A stretch of DNA of 38,260 nt from NCBI GenBank assembly GCA_919902045.1, contig CAKKSP010000036.1, positions 1 through 38,260 on the forward strand, in the 5' to 3' direction. Positions 9,431-17,120 of this stretch are shown in pieces. The notes beneath the pieces were generated by a model that worked only from the letters and a program-made list of their open reading frames with translations, ran no database searches and was not told the DNA's origin. Position 1 is the first letter of the stretch, and each line of letters begins with the position of its first letter. This DNA comes from Omnitrophica bacterium GWA2_41_15. Its GTDB lineage: Bacteria; Omnitrophota; Gorgyraeia; Gygaellales; Profunditerraquicolaceae. Position numbers and translations under genes: made by a program.

Positions 9431-9468
9431 CAGGGACACTTCTCAACTCAATCGGAGAAGTGTCCCTG
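9431..9468. repeat. GGGACAC palindromic repeat, copy 1
   Basis: Perfect 14-bp inverted repeat: CAGGGACACTTCTC at 9431-9444 and its complement at 9455-9468, with a 10-nt loop. No T-run follows, so it is not a classic terminator. A further CCTGTCCCT lies at 9482-9490. The words AGGGACACTTCT, CAATCGGAGA, AGTGTCCCT and CCTGTCCCT all recur, in a different order, in the copy at 27283-27341. Confidence 0.85.
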
Positions 9469-9508
9469 ACTCAATCTCAAACCTGTCCCTCCGAAGCTTC
9501 TACCTTAC

Positions 9509-9540
9509 GCCTAAAACCATACGAAGATGGTTTTAAAGGC
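9509..9540. repeat. Short hairpin
   Basis: AAAACCAT (9513-9520) pairs with ATGGTTTT (9527-9534) around the loop ACGAAG. Outer GCCT and AGGC extend the stem with a two-base bulge. It is part of the chain of hairpins between ftsA and yggS; no function can be assigned. Confidence 0.6.
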
Positions 9541-9600
9541 GCATTTAGAAAAGAAGCGAGGACTCTGGCGAGGCTCTGACGAGCCAGAGCAGTATTCTTG

Positions 9601-9813
9601 CTACGTATGTATAATTCTGCTCGCTCTAGTAGATTTTACCCTTCGGGGCCGCCAATGGTCTTTCGCATCCCAAGATTGCCACTCCGTGGCCTTGGGATAC
9701 CCTCACTGTTCAAGCTGCTTAGGCACCTGAATCTAAATATTCAGTGCCACCCCTATAATTAAAGTTAGGGGTTGGCTAAAATCTAAATTCGCTCGCTAGA
9801 ATTACATACGCAG
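9601..9813. repeat. 213-bp fold-back element with internal hairpins (MITE-like or structured RNA)
   Basis: The left arm at 9601-9638 and the right arm at 9777-9813 are imperfect inverted copies of about 38 bp; when the right arm is complemented both contain CGTATG, TAATTCT and AGATTTTA. Between the arms are three more hairpins. ATCCCAAG (9667-9674) pairs with CTTGGGAT (9691-9698) and contains a nested GCCAC/GTGGC stem. GGCAC-TGAAT (9722-9732) pairs with ATTCA-GTGCC (9739-9748). ACCCCTA (9749-9755) pairs with TAGGGGT (9766-9772). No transposase is present. It could be a non-autonomous mobile element or a non-coding RNA; the sequence alone does not decide. Confidence 0.6.
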
Positions 9814-9835
9814 GTGGTTCAATCTTGAGATGTAA

Positions 9836-9897
9836 AACTAGGGGACGCTTCGGTGGTTTTAGAAAATAAAACTATAGAAGCGTCCCCTAGTTTTTTT
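9836..9897 (+). terminator. Strong intrinsic terminator, repeat-derived
   Basis: A perfect 16-bp stem (AACTAGGGGACGCTTC at 9836-9851 and its complement at 9877-9892) ends in seven consecutive T (9891-9897). The 25-nt loop itself contains a GTTTTA/TAAAAC stem. The stem and U-run make this a convincing rho-independent terminator closing the dcw transcription unit or an RNA from the preceding element. The core GGGGACGCTTC resembles the GGGACACTTC of the repeats at 9431 and 27283. Confidence 0.85.
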
Positions 9898-9996
9898 AGA
9901 TTTAGTTTATTGGTCAACGGGTGACGGACGAGCCAAGTTCCCTTTGAGCGAACGGAATTTGCAGGAGATTTTGCTATGAAAATTCAGGCGATATTG

Positions 9997-10002
9997 TATA
10001 AT
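9997..10002 (+). promoter_or_regulatory. Putative -10 box of a leaderless yggS promoter
   Basis: A perfect TATAAT ends 7 nt before the yggS ATG at 10010, so transcription would start at or next to the A of the start codon. No Shine-Dalgarno is present between them. The -35 match is poor: TTGCTA lies at 9971-9976 with a 20-nt spacer. Position after a strong terminator supports a new promoter here. Confidence 0.5.
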
Positions 10003-10009
10003 AAATCCC

Positions 10010-10756
10010 ATGATTGCAGCGAATATTGAACGTGTAAGAGAGCAGATTGTAAAAGCCTGCCATAGAGTAAATAGAGACCCTTCTGAAGTAACAATAGTAG
10101 CGGTAACTAAAGAGCGCTCGGTTTATCAGATCGATGAAGTAATTGCTTCTGGTTTAAGTGATATTGGTGAAAATAAAATACAGGAAGCGCAGATAAAATT
10201 TTGGGAGTTATGCGGCGAGGGGAGAGAGCGGTCGCATTTTCGCTGGCATATGATCGGCCATCTCCAAACCAATAAAGTAAAAGATGCTGTGCAGATTTTT
10301 GACCTTATACATTCAGTCGACAGCTTAAAACTGGCTAAGACTATCGATAATCAGGCCGCCAAGTATGGTAAGATCCAGGAAGTGCTTATCGAAGTGAATA
10401 CTTCAGGAGAAACTGAAAAATTCGGGTGCGCTCCGGAGGCCGTCGAAGGTTTAGTAAAAGAGGTCGCTACTTTTAAAAATATAAAATTGAACGGATTAAT
10501 GACCATGGCGCCTGAAGTCGCAAATCCCGAAGATGCGCGTCCTTACTTTAGGATGTTAAGAGAATTACGAGATACAATTTACGGGTTACCTGTTACCCTG
10601 CCTGCCAAAGGCAGGCCTGACCTGTCACCTGTTCTATCCATGGGCATGAGCAATGATTTTGAGGTGGCAGTTGAAGAGGGTGCTACAATGGTGCGTATCG
10701 GCAGGGCTATATTAGGAGATCAACAAAAGATATTAAAGTTACGGGAGAAAATATAG
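10010..10756 (+). CDS. yggS: PLP-homeostasis protein YggS/PROSC
   Basis: Cytoplasmic pyridoxal-phosphate-binding TIM-barrel protein (alanine-racemase fold, no known catalysis) that affects PLP and amino-acid homeostasis. The 248-residue product has the PLP lysine in VAVTK (K34), GENKIQEA, WHMIGHLQTNK, EVNTSGE, GLMTMAP, LSMGMSNDFEVAVEEGATMVRIG. Just before LSMGMS are about 17 extra residues (192-208, GLPVTLPAKGRPDLSPV) encoded by a repeat element; the family has no equivalent there. It has no leader or Shine-Dalgarno. proC follows with no gap, matching the common yggS-proC pairing. Confidence 0.93.
   Translation: MIAANIERVREQIVKACHRVNRDPSEVTIVAVTKERSVYQIDEVIASGLSDIGENKIQEAQIKFWELCGEGRERSHFRWHMIGHLQTNKVKDAVQIFDLIHSVDSLKLAKTIDNQAAKYGKIQEVLIEVNTSGETEKFGCAPEAVEGLVKEVATFKNIKLNGLMTMAPEVANPEDARPYFRMLRELRDTIYGLPVTLPAKGRPDLSPVLSMGMSNDFEVAVEEGATMVRIGRAILGDQQKILKLREKI
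10583..10633 (+). repeat. In-frame repeat insertion in yggS (TTACC/GTCACC type)
   Basis: 51 bp encoding residues 192-208 of YggS. It contains TTACC, GTTACC, TGACC and GTCACC words around a perfect 7-bp stem, GCCTGCC (10600-10606) and GGCAGGC (10610-10616), with an AAA loop. The insert sits between a helix and the conserved LSMGMS strand, where family members have no such segment. It keeps the frame open. Confidence 0.7.
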
Positions 10757-11569
10757 ATGGAACATGTAGGTATAATTGGCTTTGGTAATATGGGTTCGGT
10801 AATCGCAGAACAAATTAAAAATGAATATTCTGTTATAATATTTGATAAGGATAAAAGCAAGACAATTAATAGCAGATTAAAAGTTTTGGAAAACGTTGTT
10901 GATTTAGTTAATAATGTAGATGTTGTTATTTTGGCGGTAAAGCCTCAGGATTTTGCCCCTGTTTTAGAAGAGATAAAAAATTATATCGGTAAAAAAATAG
11001 TAATTTCCATAGCAGCCGGAATCACGACAACTTTTATTGAAAAAATTATAGGTGATGCTAAGATTATACGCACAATGCCTAACCTGGCAGCGCGATTTGG
11101 TAAAGGCATTACCTGGTTATGTCGAGGAAAAAACGCCACGGATGTTGATCTTAATATCTCGGAAGAAATTTTCAACTATTTAGGGAAAACTTTTATTATA
11201 GAAGAAGCGATGATGAACGCGGCGACTGCGGTTTCAGGAAGCGGCCCGGGTTTTTATTTTGCGCTTATCGAAAATAAACCGGAAAGTGAATGGGAGGTTA
11301 TAGGAGTAAAACGATTTATTCCCGAACTTACTTTTGCTGCAGAAGCTCTAGGTTTTGATAAAAAAACTTCCAATCTTGCCGCAGAGCTGACTTATGAAGG
11401 ATCATTTCTTACTGTTAAAACAGGCGGTTTATCTGCCGCTGAACTAAAAAAACAAGTTGCTTCAAAAGGTGGGACTACAGAGGCGGGGTTAGAAGTTTTA
11501 CTTAAAACTGGATCTTTGATCAAAGCAGTAGAAGTAGCGGCGAAAAGGGCGGAAGAATTATCAAGATAA
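10757..11569 (+). CDS. proC: Pyrroline-5-carboxylate reductase ProC
   Basis: NAD(P)H-dependent last step of proline synthesis. The 270-residue product has the Rossmann loop GFGNMG (8-13), VKPQDF, ISIAAGITT, RTMPNLAARFGKG, the substrate motif AVSGSGPGF, and the C-terminal signature GGLSAAELKKQVASKGGTTEAG. Compared with E. coli ProC there are about 17 extra residues after the SGSGPGFYFALIE motif (NKPESEWEVIGVKRFIP); unlike the yggS insert this carries no GTGAC repeat words and may be a lineage-specific insertion. The start codon directly follows the yggS stop. Confidence 0.92.
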   Translation: MEHVGIIGFGNMGSVIAEQIKNEYSVIIFDKDKSKTINSRLKVLENVVDLVNNVDVVILAVKPQDFAPVLEEIKNYIGKKIVISIAAGITTTFIEKIIGDAKIIRTMPNLAARFGKGITWLCRGKNATDVDLNISEEIFNYLGKTFIIEEAMMNAATAVSGSGPGFYFALIENKPESEWEVIGVKRFIPELTFAAEALGFDKKTSNLAAELTYEGSFLTVKTGGLSAAELKKQVASKGGTTEAGLEVLLKTGSLIKAVEVAAKRAEELSR

Positions 11570-11594
11570 AGGAGCACCCCTTGCCTAACCACTC

Positions 11595-11643
11595 GTAAAT
11601 TTTGTCGCCAGTCTGTCTATTGCCAGACGGCTCCAATATTTAC
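11595..11643. repeat. 49-bp imperfect palindrome between proC and mtnP
   Basis: The left arm 11595-11615 and right arm 11624-11643 pair as GTAAAT, TTG, GCC, GTCTG against CAGAC, GGC, CAA, ATTTAC, interrupted by one mismatch, a 2-nt internal loop and a bulged A. The loop is TCTATTGC. No T-run follows, so it is not a terminator. It lies in the 124-nt gap before mtnP and could be a small repeat element or a structured leader. Confidence 0.6.
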
Positions 11644-11693
11644 TTCGCAGGCTTCGGGGTTAATTTTCAGACAAGTAAAATGGGGGAAAATTT

Positions 11694-12554
11694 ATGGGAA
11701 AGATTGGTATCATCGGCGGAAGCGGTTTATATCAAATAGAAGGTTTAAAAAAGGTTAAAGCGGTTTCCGTAACTACTCCTTTTGGAAAGCCTTCAGATAA
11801 GTTAATCACTGGTATTTTACATAACAAGGAAGTAGTATTCTTGCCGCGCCACGGAGTAGGCCATAGGATAAATCCCTCTAAAATTAATTATCGCGCCAAT
11901 ATTTACGCGATGAAAAAATTTGGCGTTGATAGGATCATTTCTGTTACAGCCTGTGGAAGTTTGAAGGAGGAACTTAAGCCGCTAGATTTTGTCGTACCTG
12001 ATCAATTTGTAGACCGGACTAATCAGGCGCGTCCCATAACTTTTTTTGATGACGGTATAGTAGCACACATAGTTTTTGCGCATCCGGTATGCAAGGATCT
12101 TGCTAATGTAGTTTATACAAGTGCAAAAAATATAAGCCAAAGAGTTCACAAAGGCGGAATATATATTAATATGGAAGGCCCGGCGTTTTCTACGCTTGCA
12201 GAATCAAACCTTTACCGCAGTTGGGGAATGGATATTATTGGGATGACTAATATGTCAGAAGCAAAGCTTGCGCGCGAAGCGGAAATCTGTTATTCTACGC
12301 TGGCTGCGATTACTGATTATGATTGCTGGTATCCGGATCATGAGTCTGTTACGGTTGAAATGGTAATTCAGAATTTGAATAAGAATATTGATAATTCCAA
12401 AAAGATCATCGGAGAATTGATTAAGAATATGCCGCAAGAACGCAATTGTGCTTGTAAAGATGCGCTAAAATATGCAATTATGACTGATCCTAAACTAATT
12501 TCTAAAGAAAAGAAGATAAAATTATCAGTGTTGATCGGAAAATATATAAAATGA
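11694..12554 (+). CDS. mtnP: S-methyl-5'-thioadenosine phosphorylase MtnP
   Basis: Cleaves methylthioadenosine, the by-product of polyamine synthesis, to adenine and methylthioribose-1-phosphate. The 286-residue product closely follows the MTAP subfamily of PNPs: GGSGLYQIEG, LPRHGVGHRINPSKINYRAN, ACGSLKEEL, DQFVDRT, NMEGPAFSTLAES, GMTNMSEAKLAREAEICY and the MTAP-diagnostic TDYDCW. GGGGGA about 6 nt upstream supports the ATG. It overlaps the PfkB-family kinase by 4 nt, so the two are co-expressed. Confidence 0.92.
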   Translation: MGKIGIIGGSGLYQIEGLKKVKAVSVTTPFGKPSDKLITGILHNKEVVFLPRHGVGHRINPSKINYRANIYAMKKFGVDRIISVTACGSLKEELKPLDFVVPDQFVDRTNQARPITFFDDGIVAHIVFAHPVCKDLANVVYTSAKNISQRVHKGGIYINMEGPAFSTLAESNLYRSWGMDIIGMTNMSEAKLAREAEICYSTLAAITDYDCWYPDHESVTVEMVIQNLNKNIDNSKKIIGELIKNMPQERNCACKDALKYAIMTDPKLISKEKKIKLSVLIGKYIK

Positions 12555-13450
12555 GCATACTTGTTCTTGGAACTGTAGCCCTTGATACCGTTAAGACTCC
12601 ACATGGCCTGCGCCGTGATATTCTTGGCGGGTCCGCTGCACATTTTTCCATGGCAGCAAGGTTGTTTACTGATGTGCATCTGGTGGCGGTAGTGGGGGAG
12701 GATTTCCCTATTGCGCATATTGAATTTTTGCGAAAAAAAGGGGTTGAGCTTACTTCGCTTATCCGCGAAAAAGGCCCTTCTTTTAAATGGAGCGGTAAAT
12801 ATGAGGGAGATCTGAATTCCGCTATTACTTTAAGTACAGAGCTCGGAGTGTTAGCTTCTTTTAAACCAAGAGTGGGCGATCATCAGCGCGGTATTGCCAA
12901 TATTTTTCTGGCAAATATCGATCCGGATATCCAGCGGCATCTGCTTAATCATATGCATAAGCCAAAATTAGTCGGCTTAGATAGTATGAACTATTGGATC
13001 AATACTAAACGTAAGGCGCTTCTTCGGGTGCTTAAAATGGTAAATATTTACCTGGTAAACGATGCGGAAGCTCGTCAACTTTCCGGAGAGCATAGTTTGA
13101 TTAAAGCAGCTAAAGCTATACGCAAAATGGGCCCTGAAATTGTTGTATTAAAAAAGGGAGAGCACGGAGTATTACTTTATTGTGATAAATTCATTTTTTC
13201 GCTTCCTGCGTTTCCGGTAATGAAAGTTGTAGACCCGACAGGAGCAGGAGATACTTTTGCCGGCGGATTTATGGGGTATTTAAGCCGTGCAGGGAACACT
13301 AAAGAGTCGGAGCTCAGGAAAGCCATTGCTTACGGCGTGGCAGCTGCTTCCTATAATGTAGAAGATTTTGGCCTTAATCGTACAAGTAAACTAAAATATA
13401 ATGATCTTGTAATTCGCCTTAAGAGTCTTCGTAAGGTAATCAATTTTTAG
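12551..13450 (+). CDS. PfkB/ribokinase-family sugar or nucleoside kinase
   Basis: The 299-residue protein has both PfkB signatures: GGSAAHFSMAARLF near residues 27-40 and the anion-hole/catalytic-base motif DPTGAGDTFAGGFMGYL near residues 230-245, with VLKKGEHGVLLY preceding it. It should phosphorylate a sugar or nucleoside hydroxyl with ATP; the exact substrate cannot be read from sequence. The 4-nt overlap with mtnP suggests a role in salvage of MTA products (adenosine, methylthioribose or a ribose derivative); that is inference. The start ATG lies inside the mtnP stop. Confidence 0.88.
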   Translation: MSILVLGTVALDTVKTPHGLRRDILGGSAAHFSMAARLFTDVHLVAVVGEDFPIAHIEFLRKKGVELTSLIREKGPSFKWSGKYEGDLNSAITLSTELGVLASFKPRVGDHQRGIANIFLANIDPDIQRHLLNHMHKPKLVGLDSMNYWINTKRKALLRVLKMVNIYLVNDAEARQLSGEHSLIKAAKAIRKMGPEIVVLKKGEHGVLLYCDKFIFSLPAFPVMKVVDPTGAGDTFAGGFMGYLSRAGNTKESELRKAIAYGVAAASYNVEDFGLNRTSKLKYNDLVIRLKSLRKVINF

Positions 13451-13465
13451 CCCAGGGACTTACTT

Positions 13466-16261
13466 ATGGATTATAAAAGTACTTTAAACTTACCAAAAAC
13501 TGATTTTCCGATGAAGGCAGATTTGCCTAAGCGTGAGCCGCTTCTGCTTAAGCAGTGGGAGGATGCCGCGCTCTATGAACTCATCCGGGAAAAAGGAGCG
13601 GGGAAACCTAAATATGTCTTGCATGACGGCCCGCCTTACGCAAATGGCGATATCCATATCGGCCATGCGCTGAATAAAAATCTAAAAGATATAGTGATTA
13701 AGTTTAAGACAATGCGCGGGTTTGATTCACCTTATGTGCCGGGCTGGGATTGCCATGGCCTGCCGGTTGAGCACCAGTTATTCAAAGAATTAAAGATCAC
13801 AAAATACCAGATCGGACAGGTAGAATTCCGCCAAAAGGCGCATGATTATGCTCTTAAATATGTTTCTACGCAGAGAGAGCAGTTTAAGCGTTTAGGCGTG
13901 TTCGGCGATTGGCAGAATCCTTATTTAACTCTTGATCCTGTTTATGAAGAAGGAATAATCAGGTCATTCGGAACTTTGGTAGAAAAAGGCTACATCTACC
14001 GCGGCCTTAAACCGGTGAACTGGTGTTTTAAATGCGAAACTGCCCTTGCCGAGGCGGAAGTTGAGTATGGGGACCATGTTTCGCCGTCGGTGTTTGTGAA
14101 ATTTGAGATTGACCGTTCTAACGGGTTACCGGGTGACAAGGTTGCCACGTCACCATCGCACCTATTGATCTGGACTACGACACCCTGGACTCTCGTAGCT
14201 AATGTAGCGGTGGCAGTGCATCCGGAATTAAGCTATGTTTTAGTTGATACCGAAAAAGGCAAGATGATCATTGCTGAAAGCCTCTTGTCATCCGTGCTCA
14301 GCCGTGCAGGTATAGAAAAATATGAAATTTTAAATAAATATGAAGGCGCACAGCTCCAGGGCTTAGTTTACCAGCATCCTTTTCTTAATCGAAAAGGAAA
14401 AGTTGTGCTTGCCGATTATGTTTCTAAAGAAGAAGGAAGCGGCCTGGTGCATACTGCTCCTGGGCACGGAAGCGAAGATTATTTGACCGGATTAAAATAT
14501 AAGTTAGATATTATTATGCCGGTAGATAGTAAAGGTAAATTTGATGCTACGGCAGAGGACCTATCGGGGGTAAATGTTTTTGTAGCCAATGATCTTATTA
14601 TTGAAAAACTTCAAGGCAGCGGGGCGTTACTGCTTGTGGATAAGATTAACCATTCCTATCCTAAATGTTGGCGTTGTAAACAGCCGGTAATTTTTCGGGC
14701 GACAAAGCAGTGGTTTTTAAAAGTTGATCACAAGGATTTACGTAAGCAGTTAGTTAAAGCAATCAATGAGGAAGTGCGCTGGGTTCCGGAAAGCGGGAAA
14801 GAGCGCATCCTTGGAATGGTTGAGTTAAGGCCTGATTGGTGCCTTTCCCGTCAGCGTTATTGGGGGGTGCCGATACCGTCTTTGGTTTGTATTGATTGCC
14901 ATGAAGAATTTTTAGTTAAAGATGTAATTGATAAATTTGCTGGTTTTAGCGTTAAAGAAGGCTCAGACTCTTGGTTTAAGCGGGAGTTGGAAGATTTTCT
15001 TCCTGAAGGAATCACCTGTCCGCATTGTCATGGAAAGAATTTTACTAAAGGCCAGGATATTATGGATGTTTGGTTTGATTCCGGGGTTAGCCACCAGTCA
15101 GTATTAAAGAAGCGTAAAGATCTAGGGGGAGTGCCTTGTGCGCTTTACTTAGAAGGTTCAGATCAACATCGGGGATGGTTCCAATCTTCGATCATATCCG
15201 GAGTTTGTATAGACGGGCATCCTCCTTTTAAAACAGTCTTGACCCACGGTTTCGTAGTTGATGGTAAGGGGCAGAAAATGTCCAAATCTTTGGGCAATGT
15301 TATCTCTCCCCATGACATCATAAAAAATTACGGCGCGGATATTTTAAGGCTTTGGGTCGCTTCAAGTGATTATAACGAGGATATCCGAATTTCACCTGAG
15401 ATCTTAGCACGTTTGTCTGAGGCTTACCGGAAGATCCGTAATACCGCAAAGTTCATCTTAAGTAATCTCTATGATTTTGATCCGTTAAAAGATAAAGTTG
15501 CTTACGCCCAGCTTAAAATCATCGATAAGTGGGCGCTTTTTAAGCTTGAAGAAATAAAAAAATCAGTAACGTGCTCTTATGATAATTTTGAATTCTATAA
15601 AGCATATAAGGGTATCTATGATTTTTGTAATGAAACACTTTCTATGTATTACTTGGATATGGCAAAGGGTAGGCTCTATACTTATGCTTCAGGTTCTTTA
15701 AGCCGGCGCTCCGCCCAGACTGCTATGTATGAAATATTGTCTTGTCTTACGCGTTTGATGGCGCCGATCCTTGTGTTTACATCAGAGGAGCTTTATTCAT
15801 ACTTACCTAAAGATAAAGAAGGGCAGGAAAAAAGTATCCACCTCTGTCCTTGGCCTGAATATAACCCTGAATTTGCCCAGGAGAATGTTGACTCTAAAAA
15901 GCGCGTTGACCGGGCACTTGAAGGAGTTTTTGAAATTATGCCGCTTGTTACTAAATCACTTGAAGAAAAGAGGCAGGCCGGTATTATCGGCAGCCCTTTT
16001 GATGCCAAAATAAATCTCTTGACAAAAAGCGAAATCCGATATAATTACTTATCCGGTTTAAAGCAGGAATTGCCGGAGTTCTTTAAAGTTTCTCAGGTAG
16101 AGGTAGTTTTGTCTCCTGGTTCTTCCGACGCTGAATGCCTGGTGGCTAAAGCCGAAGGCCATAAATGCGGACGTTGCTGGAATTATTTTCCGGCCGCAGA
16201 AGGAAAAATTAGCGCAGAAGAATTCCTTTGTAAAAATTGCCTGGATGCTATAGGAGGATAA
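13466..16261 (+). CDS. ileS: Isoleucyl-tRNA synthetase
   Basis: Class Ia aminoacyl-tRNA synthetase, 931 residues, the usual size of the bacterial type. HIGH is at 64-67 ([10 protein letters not shown]), WDCHGLPVE follows, the editing-domain motif WTTTPWTL is near 235, KMSKS is at 604-608, and a C-terminal zinc finger (CGRCWNYFP ... CKNC) closes the protein. About 14 extra residues (219-232, [14 protein letters not shown]), encoded by a GTGAC repeat, precede WTTTPWTL in the editing domain. AGGGA about 8 nt upstream supports the ATG. It lies 15 nt after the PfkB gene; a zinc-finger regulator follows. Confidence 0.96.
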   Translation: MDYKSTLNLPKTDFPMKADLPKREPLLLKQWEDAALYELIREKGAGKPKYVLHDGPPYANGDIHIGHALNKNLKDIVIKFKTMRGFDSPYVPGWDCHGLPVEHQLFKELKITKYQIGQVEFRQKAHDYALKYVSTQREQFKRLGVFGDWQNPYLTLDPVYEEGIIRSFGTLVEKGYIYRGLKPVNWCFKCETALAEAEVEYGDHVSPSVFVKFEIDRSNGLPGDKVATSPSHLLIWTTTPWTLVANVAVAVHPELSYVLVDTEKGKMIIAESLLSSVLSRAGIEKYEILNKYEGAQLQGLVYQHPFLNRKGKVVLADYVSKEEGSGLVHTAPGHGSEDYLTGLKYKLDIIMPVDSKGKFDATAEDLSGVNVFVANDLIIEKLQGSGALLLVDKINHSYPKCWRCKQPVIFRATKQWFLKVDHKDLRKQLVKAINEEVRWVPESGKERILGMVELRPDWCLSRQRYWGVPIPSLVCIDCHEEFLVKDVIDKFAGFSVKEGSDSWFKRELEDFLPEGITCPHCHGKNFTKGQDIMDVWFDSGVSHQSVLKKRKDLGGVPCALYLEGSDQHRGWFQSSIISGVCIDGHPPFKTVLTHGFVVDGKGQKMSKSLGNVISPHDIIKNYGADILRLWVASSDYNEDIRISPEILARLSEAYRKIRNTAKFILSNLYDFDPLKDKVAYAQLKIIDKWALFKLEEIKKSVTCSYDNFEFYKAYKGIYDFCNETLSMYYLDMAKGRLYTYASGSLSRRSAQTAMYEILSCLTRLMAPILVFTSEELYSYLPKDKEGQEKSIHLCPWPEYNPEFAQENVDSKKRVDRALEGVFEIMPLVTKSLEEKRQAGIIGSPFDAKINLLTKSEIRYNYLSGLKQELPEFFKVSQVEVVLSPGSSDAECLVAKAEGHKCGRCWNYFPAAEGKISAEEFLCKNCLDAIGG
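14121..14154 (+). repeat. In-frame GTGAC/GTCAC repeat insertion in ileS
   Basis: GGTTACC (14124-14130) is followed by GGTGAC (14132-14137) and its complement GTCACC (14149-14154). The segment lies in frame in the editing domain just upstream of the WTTTPWTL motif, at a place where other IleRS proteins run straight from a beta strand into this motif. It shares words with the inserts in yggS, glgA and prmC and the element at the end of lgt. Confidence 0.65.
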
Positions 16262-16266
16262 CTAAA

Positions 16267-16650
16267 TTGAAAAAGAAATATATAAAGAAAGATCTAAATG
16301 AATTTAAGAAATTGATCTTAAAGCGGCGCGAAGAGATTATGGATGATATTAATAGCCTTTCCCGCGACACTTTAAAAAAATCGCAAAAAGATGCCTCTGG
16401 CGATACATCCGGTTATGCCTACCATATGGCAGATGTTGCTACAGATACTTATGATCGTGAGTTTTCTTTAAGCCTTGCTTCTGAAGAACGTAAGGAGCTT
16501 TATGAATTTGAAGATGCTCTTAAGCGTATAGAAGAAGGGAAGTTTGGAGTTTGCGAGATTTGTGAAGTGTTGATTTCTAAAACCCGCCTTAAAGCTTTAC
16601 CACAAGCACGTCTTTGTATTAAATGCCAGGTGAAACGCGAAAAAAAATAA
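16267..16650 (+). CDS. DksA/TraR-family zinc-finger protein
   Basis: The TTG at 16267 is chosen because AGGAGG lies 9 nt upstream; the frame is open back to 16237 but that start has no ribosome site and lies within ileS. The 127-residue product is a long coiled-coil N-terminus, MADVATDTYDREFSLSLASEERKEL at the acidic coil-tip region, then a C4 zinc finger (CEIC ... CIKC, 17-residue spacer). DksA/TraR proteins bind the RNA polymerase secondary channel. Many short homologues are of unknown target, so a role as transcription modulator is inference. It overlaps lspA by 28 nt, within the lipoprotein operon. Confidence 0.85.
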   Translation: MKKKYIKKDLNEFKKLILKRREEIMDDINSLSRDTLKKSQKDASGDTSGYAYHMADVATDTYDREFSLSLASEERKELYEFEDALKRIEEGKFGVCEICEVLISKTRLKALPQARLCIKCQVKREKK

Positions 16651-17120
16651 GTATTTTTGCTTGGTTTCCGATTCTGGTGGCTGTTTTAGTTTTTTTAACT
16701 GATCAAGCCACTAAGTTTTTTATTATCCGAAGCCTGGGCTTTAGTGAATCTATCCCGATTCTTAAGAATATTTTTCATCTGACTCTTGTGCATAATTACG
16801 GCGCGGCTTTCGGGATGCTAAAATACAAGTTGCCTGTTCTTGTCCTGGCTTCTCTTGTTGCGGCTTTTCTTATCGGGTTACATTTTAAAAAAAATTTTAA
16901 AAATCCGCTTACATTAAATGATATTGCTTTAAGTTTAATTTTAGGTGGGGCATTAGGTAATCTTCTTGACCGATTGCGCCTTGGTTATGTTGTAGATTTC
17001 CTAGATTTTCGGATTTGGCCGGTTTTTAATGTAGCTGATTCTGCAATCACTATCGGAGCAATTATTATTGCCTGGAGGGTATTATTATGTGGCCAAAAAT
17101 CTGCCAGATCGGCCCGTTAA
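16623..17120 (+). CDS. lspA: Lipoprotein signal peptidase II LspA
   Basis: Aspartic membrane peptidase that cuts the signal peptide from diacylated prolipoproteins. The 165-residue product has four hydrophobic helices and the conserved blocks DQATK, HNYGAAFG, GGALGNLLDRL and VVDFLDF ... FNVADSAI; the two catalytic aspartates lie in GNLLDR and NVADS. It starts inside the preceding zinc-finger gene (28-nt overlap) and overlaps lgt by 34 nt. Together with lgt it supplies two steps of lipoprotein maturation. Confidence 0.94.
   Translation: MPGETRKKISIFAWFPILVAVLVFLTDQATKFFIIRSLGFSESIPILKNIFHLTLVHNYGAAFGMLKYKLPVLVLASLVAAFLIGLHFKKNFKNPLTLNDIALSLILGGALGNLLDRLRLGYVVDFLDFRIWPVFNVADSAITIGAIIIAWRVLLCGQKSARSAR

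Larger units (their letters stand above)
9428..10009 (+). other. 582-bp gene-free region of palindromic repeats where ftsZ would be expected
   Basis: No convincing gene lies here. A 67-codon open frame at 9527-9730 has no recognisable motif and runs through hairpin sequence. In order the region holds a GGGACAC hairpin (9431-9468), a second hairpin (9509-9540), a third with arms 9563-9569 and 9583-9589, a 213-bp fold-back element (9601-9813), a strong terminator (9836-9897), an 8-bp hairpin with one G-U pair (9934-9941 with 9954-9961), and a TATAAT just before yggS. In many bacteria ftsZ sits directly after ftsA and before yggS-like genes, so this looks like a site where ftsZ was lost or moved. 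Confidence 0.7.

Noticed and set aside
9431-9468. Intrinsic terminator directly after ftsA
   Set aside because: The stem is perfect, but no T-run follows and the sequence recurs elsewhere, so it is listed as a repeat. The real terminator is at 9836-9897.
9527-9730. 67-codon open frame between ftsA and yggS
   Set aside because: It runs through hairpins, has no ribosome site and no recognisable sequence pattern; it looks like chance opening in repeat DNA.
16237-16266. Upstream TTG start for the DksA/TraR-type gene
   Set aside because: It lies in the ileS 3' end without a ribosome site; AGGAGG fits the TTG at 16267 instead.
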